From an uncultured Phocaeicola sp. (lineage in GTDB: Bacteria; Bacteroidota; Bacteroidia; Bacteroidales; Bacteroidaceae), in assembly GCA_944320135.1 (NCBI GenBank), contig CALUGI010000002.1, positions 62,001-126,000 of the forward strand: a stretch of DNA of 64,000 bases, written 5' to 3'. Both the position numbers and the translations under genes were made by a program. Position 1 is the stretch's first letter. Each line of letters starts with the position of its first letter. Below, piece after piece: positions 18,778-29,099 of this stretch. The notes beneath the pieces are model-generated. The model ran no database searches. It was not told the origin of the DNA and saw nothing but the letters and a program-made list of their open reading frames with translations.

Positions 18778-18870
18778 GCGGACGCTCCGCCTGCAGCGCG
18801 CGGGCGTTTCCCGGCAAAGCCGCACGTCCTTTCCGCCCCCCGGAAGGCGGAGCGTCCGCACGCGGGAAAC
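18778..18870. repeat. GC-rich intergenic segment with a 15-bp perfect inverted repeat
   Basis: GCGGACGCTCCGCCT (18778-18792) and its exact complement AGGCGGAGCGTCCGC (18845-18859) flank a 52-base GC-rich loop. A second pair, GTTTCCCG (18806-18813) and CGGGAAAC (18863-18870), would interlock with the first, as in a pseudoknot. The genes on both sides point away from it, so it is not a terminator. It is one of several GC-rich intergenic segments in the window. Confidence 0.75.
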
Positions 18871-18882
18871 CGTTGCAACAAA

Positions 18883-19003
18883 TGTAACGCGGATGCCTGC
18901 ACGCCCCCTTCCGGAAGCCTCTGAAACACGCTTTCCGAGGCATCAGAAGCGCAAATGTAACGTATGCGAGTGCATTTTGTTACATGCCTCAAGCGCGTGT
19001 AAC
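18883..19003. promoter_or_regulatory. Cluster of TGTAAC candidate operators upstream of xusA
   Basis: TGTAAC occurs at 18883, 18956 and 18998 in direct orientation and as GTTACA at 18979. The direct copies are 73 and 42 bases apart, close to 7 and 4 helical turns. The first two share AAATGTAACG. The last copy ends 53 bases before the -7 box at 19057; an equivalent site upstream of the GH43 operon is 52 bases from its box. This stretch (18871-19050) holds no gene. Confidence 0.4.
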
Positions 19004-19056
19004 AAACGCAATCGCGTTAAGGTATGTTGGACTTCATTTATATGTTTTGTCTTTTT

Positions 19057-19064
19057 TACCTTTG
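19057..19064 (+). promoter_or_regulatory. Candidate -7 box of the xus operon
   Basis: TACCTTTG matches TAnnTTTG. The predicted leader to the ATG at 19178 is about 105 bases and contains a small hairpin (CCTGAA / TTCAGG, 19126-19140). Confidence 0.55.
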
Positions 19065-19177
19065 CTTTGTGTCATAAAATGCAAAAAGTGTATGAAATGT
19101 AAAACCAAAGTTTTCTTCCATGACCCCTGAAAGGTTCAGGACAATGGAGCGAGTTAATTTACTAATTTATCTTTAAT

Positions 19178-22100
19178 ATGATGAAAAACATAAGAAATCA
19201 GATTTCGGGGAGCTGTTCCTTCCGATGGGGGGACGTTCTCAGGCAGAAAGGAGTCTTATTCTTTTTCTTGTTGGCGTACAGCCTTTCCGTGGCAGCCCAG
19301 AATAAGTTCCAAGTGCAAGGAAAAGTATTGGACGTGAATGACGAACCGCTGATTGGCGCCACGGTTGCGCTGAAAGGCAATACGGCGGTGGGTACGGTAG
19401 CGGATTTCGACGGAAACTTCGTGCTGGAAGTTCCGGACCGCAATTCGGTGCTCGTCGTTTCTTATTTAGGCATGACGACTCAGGAAATCGACGTGGACGG
19501 ACGGCACATGATTGTTGTCGTTTTGCGCGAAGACTCTGAAATGCTGGACGAAGTAGTGGTTGTCGGTTACGGACAACAGAAGAAGGCTTCCGTGGTGGGC
19601 GCCATCACGCAGACTACAGGAAAGGTGCTTGAAAGGGCGGCCGGTATCTCTGACATCGGCGCCGCGCTGACGGGTAACCTGCCGGGCGTCATCACCACCC
19701 AGAGTTCGGGTATGCCGGGCGAGGAAGAGCCGCAAATCGTCATTCGCGGTGCAAGCTCGTGGAACAACAGCGCGCCGTTAGTGCTCGTGGACGGAATCGA
19801 ACGCCCGATGAGCTCGGTAGACATCAGCTCGGTACAGACAGTTTCTGTATTGAAGGACGCTTCGGCTACCGCTATATATGGTGTGAAAGGAGCGAACGGA
19901 GTCATCCTGATTACCACCAAACGAGGGACGGAAGGAGCCGCCCAAATCAACGTGACGGCCAACGTGACGATGAAAGTGCCCTCAAAACTTCCCAACAAGC
20001 TGGATTCGTATGACGCGCTGAGAGCGCGCAACGTGGCCATCGAGCACGAGCTGGCGCTGAATCCGGAGTCATGGGCGTACATGACCCCGCAGGCCATCAT
20101 CAACAAATACAGGTATCCCGCAAATCTGGAAGAATATGAAAGGTATCCGAACGTGGACTGGCAGAAGGAGCTGTTCAAAAACTTCGCCGTTTCATACAAC
20201 GCGAATGTCAACGTGAGCGGAGGTACCTCGTTCGTGAAGTATTTCGCCTCTGTCGACTATGTGCATGAAGGCGACTTGTTCCGCGTGTTCGACAACGGAC
20301 GCAACTACGACTCCGGATACGGCTACAACCGCATCAACGCCCGAAGCAATCTGGACTTCCAGATTACGAAGACTACCGTGTTCAAGGTGAACCTTGCCGG
20401 TTCTACAGGCGTGAGAAAGAGCCCGTGGAACAACTCGACCGCAGCCAACGGTAATTCCGACTGGTCGGTTGCACAGCAGTGGGCCGGCGCATACAACATT
20501 GCTCCCGACGTGTTCCTTCCCAAATACTCCGACGGATCGTGGGGATTCTATCCGAACATCACCAACGTAACCAACTCTGCGGCCAACCTGTCATTGGGAG
20601 GTGCGATGGAAGCGACCACCACACGAATCACTACCGACTTCACCCTTGAGCAGGACTTGAGCTTCATCACGAAAGGCTTGAGCGCACGCGCCATGATTTC
20701 ATGGGACAACACGTTCGTAGAATGGCAGCGCGGTATCAACGACCTGAACAACGACGCCGTACAGAAATGGATCAACCCGGAAACGGGCGCAGTCGTCTAC
20801 AAGAAAGACCTGGACAGCAACACGGGATTCGACTACCAGCAGGGAATCATGTGGAACACGGCCGGAGGTACGGTGAAGGACTGGGAAACCCAGCGCAACC
20901 TGTACTATCAGGCGCAGTTGAACTGGGCGCGCAGCTTCGGCAAGCACAACGTAACCGCAATGGGCTTGTTCAGCCGCCAGGAAACCGCCACGGGCAGCGA
21001 AATCCCGAACTATCGCGAAGACTGGGCTTTCCGCGCCACCTACAACTATGCCGACCGTTACTTCTTTGAATACAACGGCGCGTACAACGGTTCCGAGAAG
21101 TTCAGCCCCGAAAACCGTTTCGCCTTCTTCAATTCGGGCGCCATCGGATGGATGATCAGCGAAGAGCCGTTCATGAAGTTCTCAAGAAAGTGGCTTGACA
21201 TGCTGAAAATCCGCGCTTCTTACGGAGAAATCGGTGACGACAACGTGTCTACCCGTTGGCTTTACATGAACCAGTGGGCATACGGAGGAACGGCTTCGCT
21301 CGACGTGCAGCGCGGCGTGAGCCCGTATACGTGGTACTACGAGAACGTGGTAGGAAACCCGGACGTGCATTGGGAAACCGTGCGGAAAGTCAACGTCGGT
21401 ATCGACTATGCGTTCTTGGGCGGCCTGTTCGCAGGTAGCGTGGAGGTGTTCCGCGACCGTCGTAAAGACATCCTCGTGGGCGGCAACGACCGTGCGGTTC
21501 CTTCTTACTTCGGCATGTCTCCCGTAACGGCCAACTTGGGACGTGTAAAGACAAAGGGATACGAGCTGGAACTCCGTGTAAACAAGGTTTTCCCGAACCA
21601 GCTCCGCTTGTGGGCCAACATGAGCATGACCCATGCCGAAAACATCATTCTTGACAAGGACGACGCTCCGTTGCTCGCAGACTACCAGAAGCAGGCAGGC
21701 TACAGCATCGGCCAGAACCGTGCGCACCTCGATGCAGGCTATCTGAACACATGGGACGACATCTACGGAAGCCCGAAGCATGACAGCAACGACTCGGAAA
21801 AACTTCCGGGAGACTATTACATCATCGACTTCAACGGCGACGGTGTGGTCGACTCGAAAGACTCCGCTCCCTACGGTTATGCCGACACTCCGCAGAACAC
21901 GTACAACGCTACCATCGGTTTTGAGTGGAAAGGATTCAGCGCATTCGTGCAGTTCTACGGCGTGAACAACGTAACCCGTTCTGTTCCTCTGACCAGCTTC
22001 GCAAGCAACATGAACACGGTGTATGACATGGGAACGTGGTGGTCGAAAGAAACTCCGAACGCCGACGTGACCACTCCGCGCTGGATGTCCACTCCAAGCT

Positions 22101-22354
22101 ATGCAGACGGCACCCAGTATCTGTTCGACGGCTCCTATATCCGTCTGAAGAATGCGGAAATCGCCTATACATTCGACAACAAATGGACGAAACGCTTCGG
22201 CGTCACCAATCTGAAGATATTCTTGAACGGAAACAACCTTTGGGTATGGTCAAGAATGCCGGACGACCGTGAATCGAACTTTGCAGGCGCCGGCAATCAA
22301 GGAGCTTATCCTACGGTGAGACGTTTCAACTTGGGTCTTAAATTTACTTTATAA
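19178..22354 (+). CDS. xusA: SusC-like TonB-dependent transporter, XusA-like
   Basis: 1058 residues with a signal peptide, then a carboxypeptidase-regulatory-like domain (about 42-115: VQGKVLDVNDEPLIGATVAL), a TonB box region LDEVVVVGYG, a plug domain (VVLVDG-type LVLVDGIERPMSSVDI and VLKDASATAIYGVKGANGV) and a 22-strand barrel ending in RFNLGLKFTL. It imports oligosaccharides across the outer membrane with its SusD partner directly downstream. Gene order susC-susD-susC-susD-susE-like-GH10 equals the xylan utilisation system (xusABCDE-xyn10C) of Prevotella bryantii and Bacteroides; the xus name is by synteny. An alternative start is the second ATG at 19181. Confidence 0.93.
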   Translation: MMKNIRNQISGSCSFRWGDVLRQKGVLFFFLLAYSLSVAAQNKFQVQGKVLDVNDEPLIGATVALKGNTAVGTVADFDGNFVLEVPDRNSVLVVSYLGMTTQEIDVDGRHMIVVVLREDSEMLDEVVVVGYGQQKKASVVGAITQTTGKVLERAAGISDIGAALTGNLPGVITTQSSGMPGEEEPQIVIRGASSWNNSAPLVLVDGIERPMSSVDISSVQTVSVLKDASATAIYGVKGANGVILITTKRGTEGAAQINVTANVTMKVPSKLPNKLDSYDALRARNVAIEHELALNPESWAYMTPQAIINKYRYPANLEEYERYPNVDWQKELFKNFAVSYNANVNVSGGTSFVKYFASVDYVHEGDLFRVFDNGRNYDSGYGYNRINARSNLDFQITKTTVFKVNLAGSTGVRKSPWNNSTAANGNSDWSVAQQWAGAYNIAPDVFLPKYSDGSWGFYPNITNVTNSAANLSLGGAMEATTTRITTDFTLEQDLSFITKGLSARAMISWDNTFVEWQRGINDLNNDAVQKWINPETGAVVYKKDLDSNTGFDYQQGIMWNTAGGTVKDWETQRNLYYQAQLNWARSFGKHNVTAMGLFSRQETATGSEIPNYREDWAFRATYNYADRYFFEYNGAYNGSEKFSPENRFAFFNSGAIGWMISEEPFMKFSRKWLDMLKIRASYGEIGDDNVSTRWLYMNQWAYGGTASLDVQRGVSPYTWYYENVVGNPDVHWETVRKVNVGIDYAFLGGLFAGSVEVFRDRRKDILVGGNDRAVPSYFGMSPVTANLGRVKTKGYELELRVNKVFPNQLRLWANMSMTHAENIILDKDDAPLLADYQKQAGYSIGQNRAHLDAGYLNTWDDIYGSPKHDSNDSEKLPGDYYIIDFNGDGVVDSKDSAPYGYADTPQNTYNATIGFEWKGFSAFVQFYGVNNVTRSVPLTSFASNMNTVYDMGTWWSKETPNADVTTPRWMSTPSYADGTQYLFDGSYIRLKNAEIAYTFDNKWTKRFGVTNLKIFLNGNNLWVWSRMPDDRESNFAGAGNQGAYPTVRRFNLGLKFTL

Positions 22355-22367
22355 CAGAGCTTGAACC

Positions 22368-24398
22368 ATGAAAAAACTATATAGATTCTTTTTATTCGGA
22401 GGTTTCTCCGCATTGATGGCATTGGGCAGCGCCTCTTGTACCGACTATCTGGACAAGGAAGCCGACTCTACCGTCAATCCGGACGACGCTTTCAAAAGTT
22501 TTATGAACTTCCAGGGCTTTGTGGAGGAAATATACAACTGTATCCCCGACAAAGAGAAATGCAACTATACCACTTCCTGGAACTGGGGAGACGATGAAAT
22601 CATGAACCCTGAAGCGGACGGGCACATGTGCCATCAGGTGGACATCGGCAACTTCCGCGCATGGTACACTTGCGACCAGACTTGGCTCTACAGGAACGAG
22701 ACGGATCCGAGAGCCACTTACCATCCGAACGATGACGGAACCGCGAAGTTCAAGCACGCGCTCTGGCCGCACTCGTGGTATTGCATCCGCAAGTGCAACT
22801 ACGGACTTGAGAACTTGGACAAGCTGACCGAAGCCACGGGCGAGCAGCGCGACCTGATTGAAGGCCAGCTCTACTTCTTCCGCGCATGGTGGCACTTCGA
22901 GCTGATGCAGTTCTGGGGAGGTCTGCCTTACATCGACAAGGTGCTGTCTCCGAGCGATGAGATGACTTTGCCCCGCCTCAGCTTCCAGGAATGTGCGGAA
23001 AAGGCCGCCGCCGACTTCCGCAAGGCCGCCGACTTGCTGCCTATCGATTGGGATAAGACTTCTACCGGTGCCTCTACGATAGAGCACAACGACCTTCGCG
23101 TCAACAAAATCATGGCGTTGGGCTATTTGGGCAAAACGTATCTCTGGGCGGGAAGTCCGCTGATGGAGCACGGAGCACAAACCAATGCAGGCGACCTGAC
23201 ATACCAATACAACACGGAATATTGCAAGGCTGCGGCAAACGCTTTCGGCGAATTGCTGTCGTTAGTAGAGAGCGGACAGACGCAGTATGAGTTAGTTGAT
23301 TTCGAGGATTATCACACGCTGTTCTACACTACGGGCGAAGGCTGGAGAATGCCCGGCTCTACGGAAGCCATATTCCGAGGCCCGTCTGAAGACTTCAACG
23401 GAAGCAACTGGAACACCACGAAGACGTTCGGCCCGAAAATCAACGCATTGGTAGAGCATGACAACGTAATCCACCAGCCGACGGCCAATTATGTGAACTT
23501 CTACGGCATGGAGAACGGACTTCCTATCAGCGAAGGCAATGACCCTACCGTTAAGGATAATAACTCCGGATACGACCCGTCTTATCCCTTCAAGGGACGC
23601 GATGCACGTTTCTACAACGACATCGTATTCGACGGATACAAGTATGTACAGGCAGCGATCTCCGATCCGAATGACGAAGCTCTAAGGTATTGCAGCCTCC
23701 ATGAAGGCGGACAGATGAGAAGCGAAACGAACGCCAGCCGCACCGGATACTTCACGCAGAAGCTGGTTCCTACCGGAGCCAACAAATATGACCGTTTGTA
23801 TGACTGGTCGCACGCATTACATACCAATCTTTCATACATGCGTCTGGCGGACATCTATCTGATGTATGCGGAAGCATGTGCAGCGGTCGGAGGTGCAAAA
23901 CAGACTGCAGACAATTATACGCTGACGGCCGAGCACGCAATCAACAAACTGCGCACCCGCGCAGGGGTTGGCCCCGTAGGTGGAGGAACTGTCGGAAGCA
24001 CCGAAGGAACAATCGACATGAGCTACATCACCAACAATCAGAAGTTCATGAACGAAGTGCGTCGCGAACGTGCGGTGGAGCTTGCCTTCGAAGGCTTCCG
24101 CTTCAACGACCTCCAGCGATGGCTCCTGCTTACAGAGTATCCGTACAATGTGAAGATGTCTCATGAGTTCCAGCGCGCATCTTCCGATGAGGGCGGATTT
24201 ACCGTAGAAGGTTCTCAAGCTGCGGAACAGGCCGACGCATCGCTCCAGCCTTATGAATATGCGATGAATTGCAAAGTGACTAACTTCAGACAAGAAGAGA
24301 TTCTGGAGCGCAAGTTTGATGCCAAGCATTATTGGTTCCCGTTCATGGACGATGATGTATATCTGTATGCGGAATTCCCCCAGAATCCGGGCTGGTAA
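22368..24398 (+). CDS. xusB: SusD-like surface glycan-binding lipoprotein, XusB-like
   Basis: 676 residues. Signal with lipobox ending SASC, followed by TDYLDKE, then the alpha-helical TPR scaffold of SusD (N-terminal SusD_N region about 25-220; C-terminal RagB/SusD domain with LRTRAG and ELAFEGFRFNDLQRW). It caps the upstream SusC-like barrel on the cell surface and captures xylan oligosaccharides. It starts 13 bases after xusA. Typical length for this family is 500-650, so it is a long member. Confidence 0.93.
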   Translation: MKKLYRFFLFGGFSALMALGSASCTDYLDKEADSTVNPDDAFKSFMNFQGFVEEIYNCIPDKEKCNYTTSWNWGDDEIMNPEADGHMCHQVDIGNFRAWYTCDQTWLYRNETDPRATYHPNDDGTAKFKHALWPHSWYCIRKCNYGLENLDKLTEATGEQRDLIEGQLYFFRAWWHFELMQFWGGLPYIDKVLSPSDEMTLPRLSFQECAEKAAADFRKAADLLPIDWDKTSTGASTIEHNDLRVNKIMALGYLGKTYLWAGSPLMEHGAQTNAGDLTYQYNTEYCKAAANAFGELLSLVESGQTQYELVDFEDYHTLFYTTGEGWRMPGSTEAIFRGPSEDFNGSNWNTTKTFGPKINALVEHDNVIHQPTANYVNFYGMENGLPISEGNDPTVKDNNSGYDPSYPFKGRDARFYNDIVFDGYKYVQAAISDPNDEALRYCSLHEGGQMRSETNASRTGYFTQKLVPTGANKYDRLYDWSHALHTNLSYMRLADIYLMYAEACAAVGGAKQTADNYTLTAEHAINKLRTRAGVGPVGGGTVGSTEGTIDMSYITNNQKFMNEVRRERAVELAFEGFRFNDLQRWLLLTEYPYNVKMSHEFQRASSDEGGFTVEGSQAAEQADASLQPYEYAMNCKVTNFRQEEILERKFDAKHYWFPFMDDDVYLYAEFPQNPGW

Positions 24399-24442
24399 TT
24401 CCAAGAACGGAAAGAATGTGTAATTAAATAAAGAATTATAAG

Positions 24443-27280
24443 ATGAAACATATACAGATAAAATCCATTTTATGTGCTGCGCTGGCCGCTTCGGTGGCAT
24501 TGCCCGCCACGGCTCAGGAGCAGCAGGTGGAACTGAATGATTCGTTGGCCGCAAAAGATGACGGAATGGTGCAAGTAGCGTTCCGGTCGGTTGCCCAGGA
24601 AGAGCTGTTGGGCGGCGTCTCTTTCATCGATATGGACGAGCTGACGAAAAAGAACTATAACACATATACTCTTGACAACCTGCAAGGCTATGTAGGTGGA
24701 TGGAACGGTAATTCATTATGGGGAATGGACGAGTATCTGGTACTGGTAGACGGAATCCCTCGTGACGTGAACAACGTACAACCGAACGAAATAGACCAGA
24801 TTACATTTCTGAAAGGAGCTTCTGCCGTGGTGCTCTACGGAAGCCGTGCGGCGAAGGGAGTGATTCTTATCACCACCAAGCGTGGCAAGGAAGAAGCGTT
24901 CAAGGTGAGCGTGCGCGGAAATACCGGATTCAACGTGGCAAAGAGATACCCCGACTATCTGGGTTCTGCCGAATACATGACCTTGTATAATGAAGCGCTG
25001 GCGAACGACGGCCTGTCTCCGCTGTACAGCCAGGAAGAAATCTACAACTATGCTTCGGGAAAGAATCCTTACCGCTATCCGAACGTGAACTTTTACTCGT
25101 CAGACTATCTGAAGAAAGCGTACAACCGTTCGGAGGTGACCGCTGAAATGTCGGGAGGTAACCAGAGAGCCCGCTTCTATACCAACATCAGTTTCTACAA
25201 CACGGGCGACGTGTTCAAGTTCGGTGAAGCGAAAGACAACCATACCAACCGTTTCAGCGTGCGCGGTAATGTGGATTTGACGTTGAGCGACTTCATCACG
25301 GCGTATGTAAACGCGAATGTATCGTTCTACAACTCGCGCACGGCGAAAGGCGACTATTGGGCGGCCGCATCCACCTTCCGTCCCAACCGCGTGGCTCCGC
25401 TGATTCCGATAAGCCTTGTCGACCAGACGGCTTCCGGAACGCTGGAAACGCTTTACAACAGCATGAACATCGTGGACGGCAGCTACTTCCTCGGCGGTAC
25501 GCAACAGGACGAGACGAACATCTTCGGCGATTACTATGCGGCGGGATATACCAAATACACCAGCCGCCAGTTCCAGTTCGATACGGGAGTGAACATCGAT
25601 ATGAGCAAGTTGCTGAAGGGCCTGTCGTTCCGTGCGCAATTTGCAGTGGACTATGCCACCAGCTACAACACGTCTTACGACAATGCGTATGCCACTTACA
25701 CCCCGACATGGGTTTCGTATAACGGGACGGAGATGATCGGTACGGTGACGAAGCACGGCAACGACGAGAAGTCGGGCGTGCAGAACGTATCGGGAAGCGC
25801 AAGCAACCAGACAATTGCTTTCTCCGGCGTGTTCGACTACAAAACGTCTGTTGACAACACGCACAACATCCACGCCATGCTGCTGGCTTCCGGCTATCAG
25901 CAGAGCTATTCGGGACAGTATCACAAGGACAGCAACGCGAACCTCGGCCTCCAGCTTTCCTACAACTACCAGAACCGGTATTATGCGGACTTCGGTGCGG
26001 CGGTGGTTCACTCTGCCAAATACGCTCCGGGACACCGCCAGGCATTCTCTCCGTCATTGACGTTGGGATGGAATCTTGCCAACGAAGATTTCCTTGCAAA
26101 CTCTTCTGTGGTAGACGACATGATGCTGAGCGTATCGGGAAGCATCCTGCATACCGACTTGGGCTTCGACGGCTACTACCTGTGGCAGGGAAGCTACAAC
26201 CAGTCCAACGGACAATGGTGGGGATGGCGCGAGAACGTTTCGTTGCACTCGACGAACATCCAGCGCGGCGAGAACCGCGATTTGACGTTCGCCAAACGCA
26301 AGGAGTTCTCGGTGAACCTGCGCACTTCGTTGTGGAAGAAGCTCGTGACGCTGGACGCTTCGTTCTTCGTCAACGAAATGGACGGACTGTTCACCGACCC
26401 GGAATCGCTCTATCCGTCTTACTTCTTCGCTTATTTCCCGGAAAACGCACGCTTCAGACCTTACGTCAACTACAACAGCGACAGACGTATGGGGTTTGAT
26501 TTCAACGCAACGTTCAACAAGCGCGTGGGCGAAGTGGACCTCAGCCTCGGACTTGCCGGCACTTACTACACCACAAAGGCCACCAAGCGCAGCGAGCTCT
26601 TTGACGACGCGTACCAGTATCGCGAGGGAAAAGCCGTAGACGGCGTGTGGGGACTGCAATGCGAAGGCTTCTTTGAAAGCGAAGAAGAAATTGAGAACTC
26701 TCCGGAACAGATATTCGGCGGCGAGGTGAAGCCGGGCGACCTGAAGTACGTAGACCAGAACAAGGACGGCGTGGTAGACGACAAGGACGTCGTTTATCTG
26801 GGACGCGGCGGATGGTACGGTTCTCCGTTTACCTTCGGCATCAACCTGACGGCCAAGTGGAAGAACTTCACGTTCTTCGCGTTGGGAACAGGAGGCGTAG
26901 GCGGATATGCCATGAAGAATACCGATTATTATTGGGTGTCCGGAGCGGACAAGTATTCGGAAGTGGTGCGCGGACGCTGGACGGAAGCCACGAAAGCTAC
27001 GGCCACCTATCCCCGTCTGACCACTCAGGCAGGAAACAACAACTTCCGCGATTCAAGTTTCTGGATGTACAAGAACAACCGTTTCGACCTGGCGAAAGTG
27101 CAGATTACTTACGACTTCCCGTCGTCCCTGCTGAAGCGTACCTTCATAAAGGGCGTGTCGGCATACATTTCGGGTTCGAACCTGCTGACCATCTCGAAAG
27201 AACGCAAGTTGATGGAACTGAACACTACGAGCGCGCCTCAAACCCGATTCTACAACATCGGCGTCAAGGCCACATTCTAA
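24443..27280 (+). CDS. xusC: SusC-like TonB-dependent transporter without N-terminal domain, XusC-like
   Basis: 945 residues. Signal peptide ends PATAQ. Unlike the first SusC-like protein it has no carboxypeptidase-regulatory-like domain: the mature protein goes almost directly into a TonB-box-like VQVAFRSV and a short plug (EYLVLVDGIPRDVNNVQP, FLKGASAVVLYGSRAAKG, ITTKRG), then the barrel ending FYNIGVKATF. Shortened SusC proteins like this are the second transporter in Xus-type loci. It pairs with the SusD-like protein 20 bases downstream. The dyad presumably takes xylo-oligosaccharides of different length or decoration from those of the first pair. Confidence 0.92.
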   Translation: MKHIQIKSILCAALAASVALPATAQEQQVELNDSLAAKDDGMVQVAFRSVAQEELLGGVSFIDMDELTKKNYNTYTLDNLQGYVGGWNGNSLWGMDEYLVLVDGIPRDVNNVQPNEIDQITFLKGASAVVLYGSRAAKGVILITTKRGKEEAFKVSVRGNTGFNVAKRYPDYLGSAEYMTLYNEALANDGLSPLYSQEEIYNYASGKNPYRYPNVNFYSSDYLKKAYNRSEVTAEMSGGNQRARFYTNISFYNTGDVFKFGEAKDNHTNRFSVRGNVDLTLSDFITAYVNANVSFYNSRTAKGDYWAAASTFRPNRVAPLIPISLVDQTASGTLETLYNSMNIVDGSYFLGGTQQDETNIFGDYYAAGYTKYTSRQFQFDTGVNIDMSKLLKGLSFRAQFAVDYATSYNTSYDNAYATYTPTWVSYNGTEMIGTVTKHGNDEKSGVQNVSGSASNQTIAFSGVFDYKTSVDNTHNIHAMLLASGYQQSYSGQYHKDSNANLGLQLSYNYQNRYYADFGAAVVHSAKYAPGHRQAFSPSLTLGWNLANEDFLANSSVVDDMMLSVSGSILHTDLGFDGYYLWQGSYNQSNGQWWGWRENVSLHSTNIQRGENRDLTFAKRKEFSVNLRTSLWKKLVTLDASFFVNEMDGLFTDPESLYPSYFFAYFPENARFRPYVNYNSDRRMGFDFNATFNKRVGEVDLSLGLAGTYYTTKATKRSELFDDAYQYREGKAVDGVWGLQCEGFFESEEEIENSPEQIFGGEVKPGDLKYVDQNKDGVVDDKDVVYLGRGGWYGSPFTFGINLTAKWKNFTFFALGTGGVGGYAMKNTDYYWVSGADKYSEVVRGRWTEATKATATYPRLTTQAGNNNFRDSSFWMYKNNRFDLAKVQITYDFPSSLLKRTFIKGVSAYISGSNLLTISKERKLMELNTTSAPQTRFYNIGVKATF

Positions 27281-27300
27281 CAATATAAAGCGATTGAATT

Positions 27301-29082
27301 ATGAAGAAAATAATAACACTTTTGGCTTTTCTGCCTTTGCTGGCCGCTTGCGACGACCTCTTTGAGCCGGCATTGGAGAACAACCGGGATATCGAGGCCA
27401 TGTATCAAGACCCTTCATACGCGCAGGGCATATTGGCCAACGCATACATCAAGTTGCCCTATGCCACTTCGCCGAACAGCGACCTGGCAACGGACGATGC
27501 GGTGACGAACGAGAACACGAACAACTACCTGAGAATGGCTACCGGCTCATGGAGCGCAAGCAATGACCCGACTTCACGCTGGCAGGACTGCTACTTCTGC
27601 ATCCAGTTCATCAACATTTTCCTTGAGAACGTGGACAAGGTGGAATGGGCGGCCGACGAAAGGGTACAGACCATGTTCCGCGACCGTCTGACCGGCGAGG
27701 CTTACGGGCTGCGCGCCGTGTTCATGTACTACCTGCTGCAGGCGCATGGCGGATATACGGAAGACGGGAAGCTGATGGGCGTGCCTATCCTCCTTTCGTC
27801 TGAAGATCCGGATTCCGACTTCAACCACGAGCGCGCCACATACGCCGCCTGCGTGGAGCAGATTATCAAGGATGCGGACAAGGCCATCGAGCTTCTGCCG
27901 TTGGACTACGTGGACTTGAAGAACAATGCCGACGTGCCGCAGAAATATCAGGAAATCGGAGTGACGGAAGCCTCCACCTACAACCGTGTGAACGGCATCA
28001 ACATGGGCGGACTGATGACCGCACGCATCGCGATGGCCGTAAAAGCGCAGGTGGCCCTGATGGCTGCCAGTCCGGCTTTCAGCGCAGAATCGGGAATTAC
28101 CTGGAAACAGGCCGCCGAATATGCGGGCGACCTGTTAGACAAGATGGACAATCCTTGGACATTGGACGCCGACGGGAATACATGGTACGACAATGCTGAA
28201 ATAACCAATCTGGTTTCCGGAGCCAACCCGGAGGAAATCATCTGGAGAGGAAGTACGGCTGACGAACTGACTTTGGAGCAGAACAACTTCCCGCCCTCGC
28301 TCTACGGCAACGGACGGGTGAACCCTTCGCAGAATTTAGTAGACGCTTTCCCGATGGCGAACGGCTATCCCATCTCCCATTCAAAGTCGGACTATAACGA
28401 AGACAAGCCGTATGAAAACCGCGATCCGCGCCTGACCCATTATATCCTTTATAACGGGAGCACTAAACTGAATAACGGACAAGCAATTAATCTCGCCGCA
28501 TCGAACAACTACAATGCCAATGCCACGAACACGGAAAACGGGCGTTCCACCCGCACCGGATACTACCTGCTCAAGCTGCTGCGTCCGGGTTGCAACCCGA
28601 ACCCGCAGTACAACACGGCGCAGCGCCACTATTCGGCACGCATCCGCTATACGGAAATTTTCTTAGCCTATGCGGAAGCGGCAAATGAGGCTTACGGCCC
28701 AATGGGTACCGGAAAATACCCTTATTCTGCGAAAGACATCATAAAGAAGATTCGCGAGCGTGCAGGTATCAACGGCGAGGGATATCTCGACGAATGTGCA
28801 GGGGACCCAGACAAGATGCGCGAACTGATCCGCAACGAACGCCGCTTAGAGCTGTGCTTCGAGAACTTCCGCTTCTGGGACCTGCGCCGCTGGAAGGTGG
28901 ATATGGAAAAGCTGAACGAAACGATTCGCGGCGTGAAGATTACGGACAACGGCAACGGTTCGTTCGCTTATGAAGAGCTGGATGTGGAAATCCGCAATTA
29001 CAGCGACTACATGTATTACGGGCCGATACCGCACTCTGAAATCTTGAAATGGAGCAATCTGAAACAAAACAAAGGATGGTGA
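27301..29082 (+). CDS. xusD: SusD-like surface glycan-binding lipoprotein, XusD-like
   Basis: 593 residues with lipobox LLAAC followed by DD, an acidic pair at the position of the Bacteroidetes surface-export signal. SusD_N and RagB/SusD C-terminal domain are both present: IKKIRERAGI and ERRLELCFENFRFWDLRRW near the end. It partners XusC at the cell surface. Little similarity to the first SusD-like protein is apparent beyond the family motifs, so the two pairs are unlikely to be a recent duplication. Confidence 0.93.
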   Translation: MKKIITLLAFLPLLAACDDLFEPALENNRDIEAMYQDPSYAQGILANAYIKLPYATSPNSDLATDDAVTNENTNNYLRMATGSWSASNDPTSRWQDCYFCIQFINIFLENVDKVEWAADERVQTMFRDRLTGEAYGLRAVFMYYLLQAHGGYTEDGKLMGVPILLSSEDPDSDFNHERATYAACVEQIIKDADKAIELLPLDYVDLKNNADVPQKYQEIGVTEASTYNRVNGINMGGLMTARIAMAVKAQVALMAASPAFSAESGITWKQAAEYAGDLLDKMDNPWTLDADGNTWYDNAEITNLVSGANPEEIIWRGSTADELTLEQNNFPPSLYGNGRVNPSQNLVDAFPMANGYPISHSKSDYNEDKPYENRDPRLTHYILYNGSTKLNNGQAINLAASNNYNANATNTENGRSTRTGYYLLKLLRPGCNPNPQYNTAQRHYSARIRYTEIFLAYAEAANEAYGPMGTGKYPYSAKDIIKKIRERAGINGEGYLDECAGDPDKMRELIRNERRLELCFENFRFWDLRRWKVDMEKLNETIRGVKITDNGNGSFAYEELDVEIRNYSDYMYYGPIPHSEILKWSNLKQNKGW

Positions 29083-29099
29083 TTTTAAGAAACATAAAT

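Noticed and set aside
19065..19177. Riboswitch in the xusA leader
   Set aside because: Only a small 6-bp hairpin with a 3-base loop is present; no known aptamer pattern.
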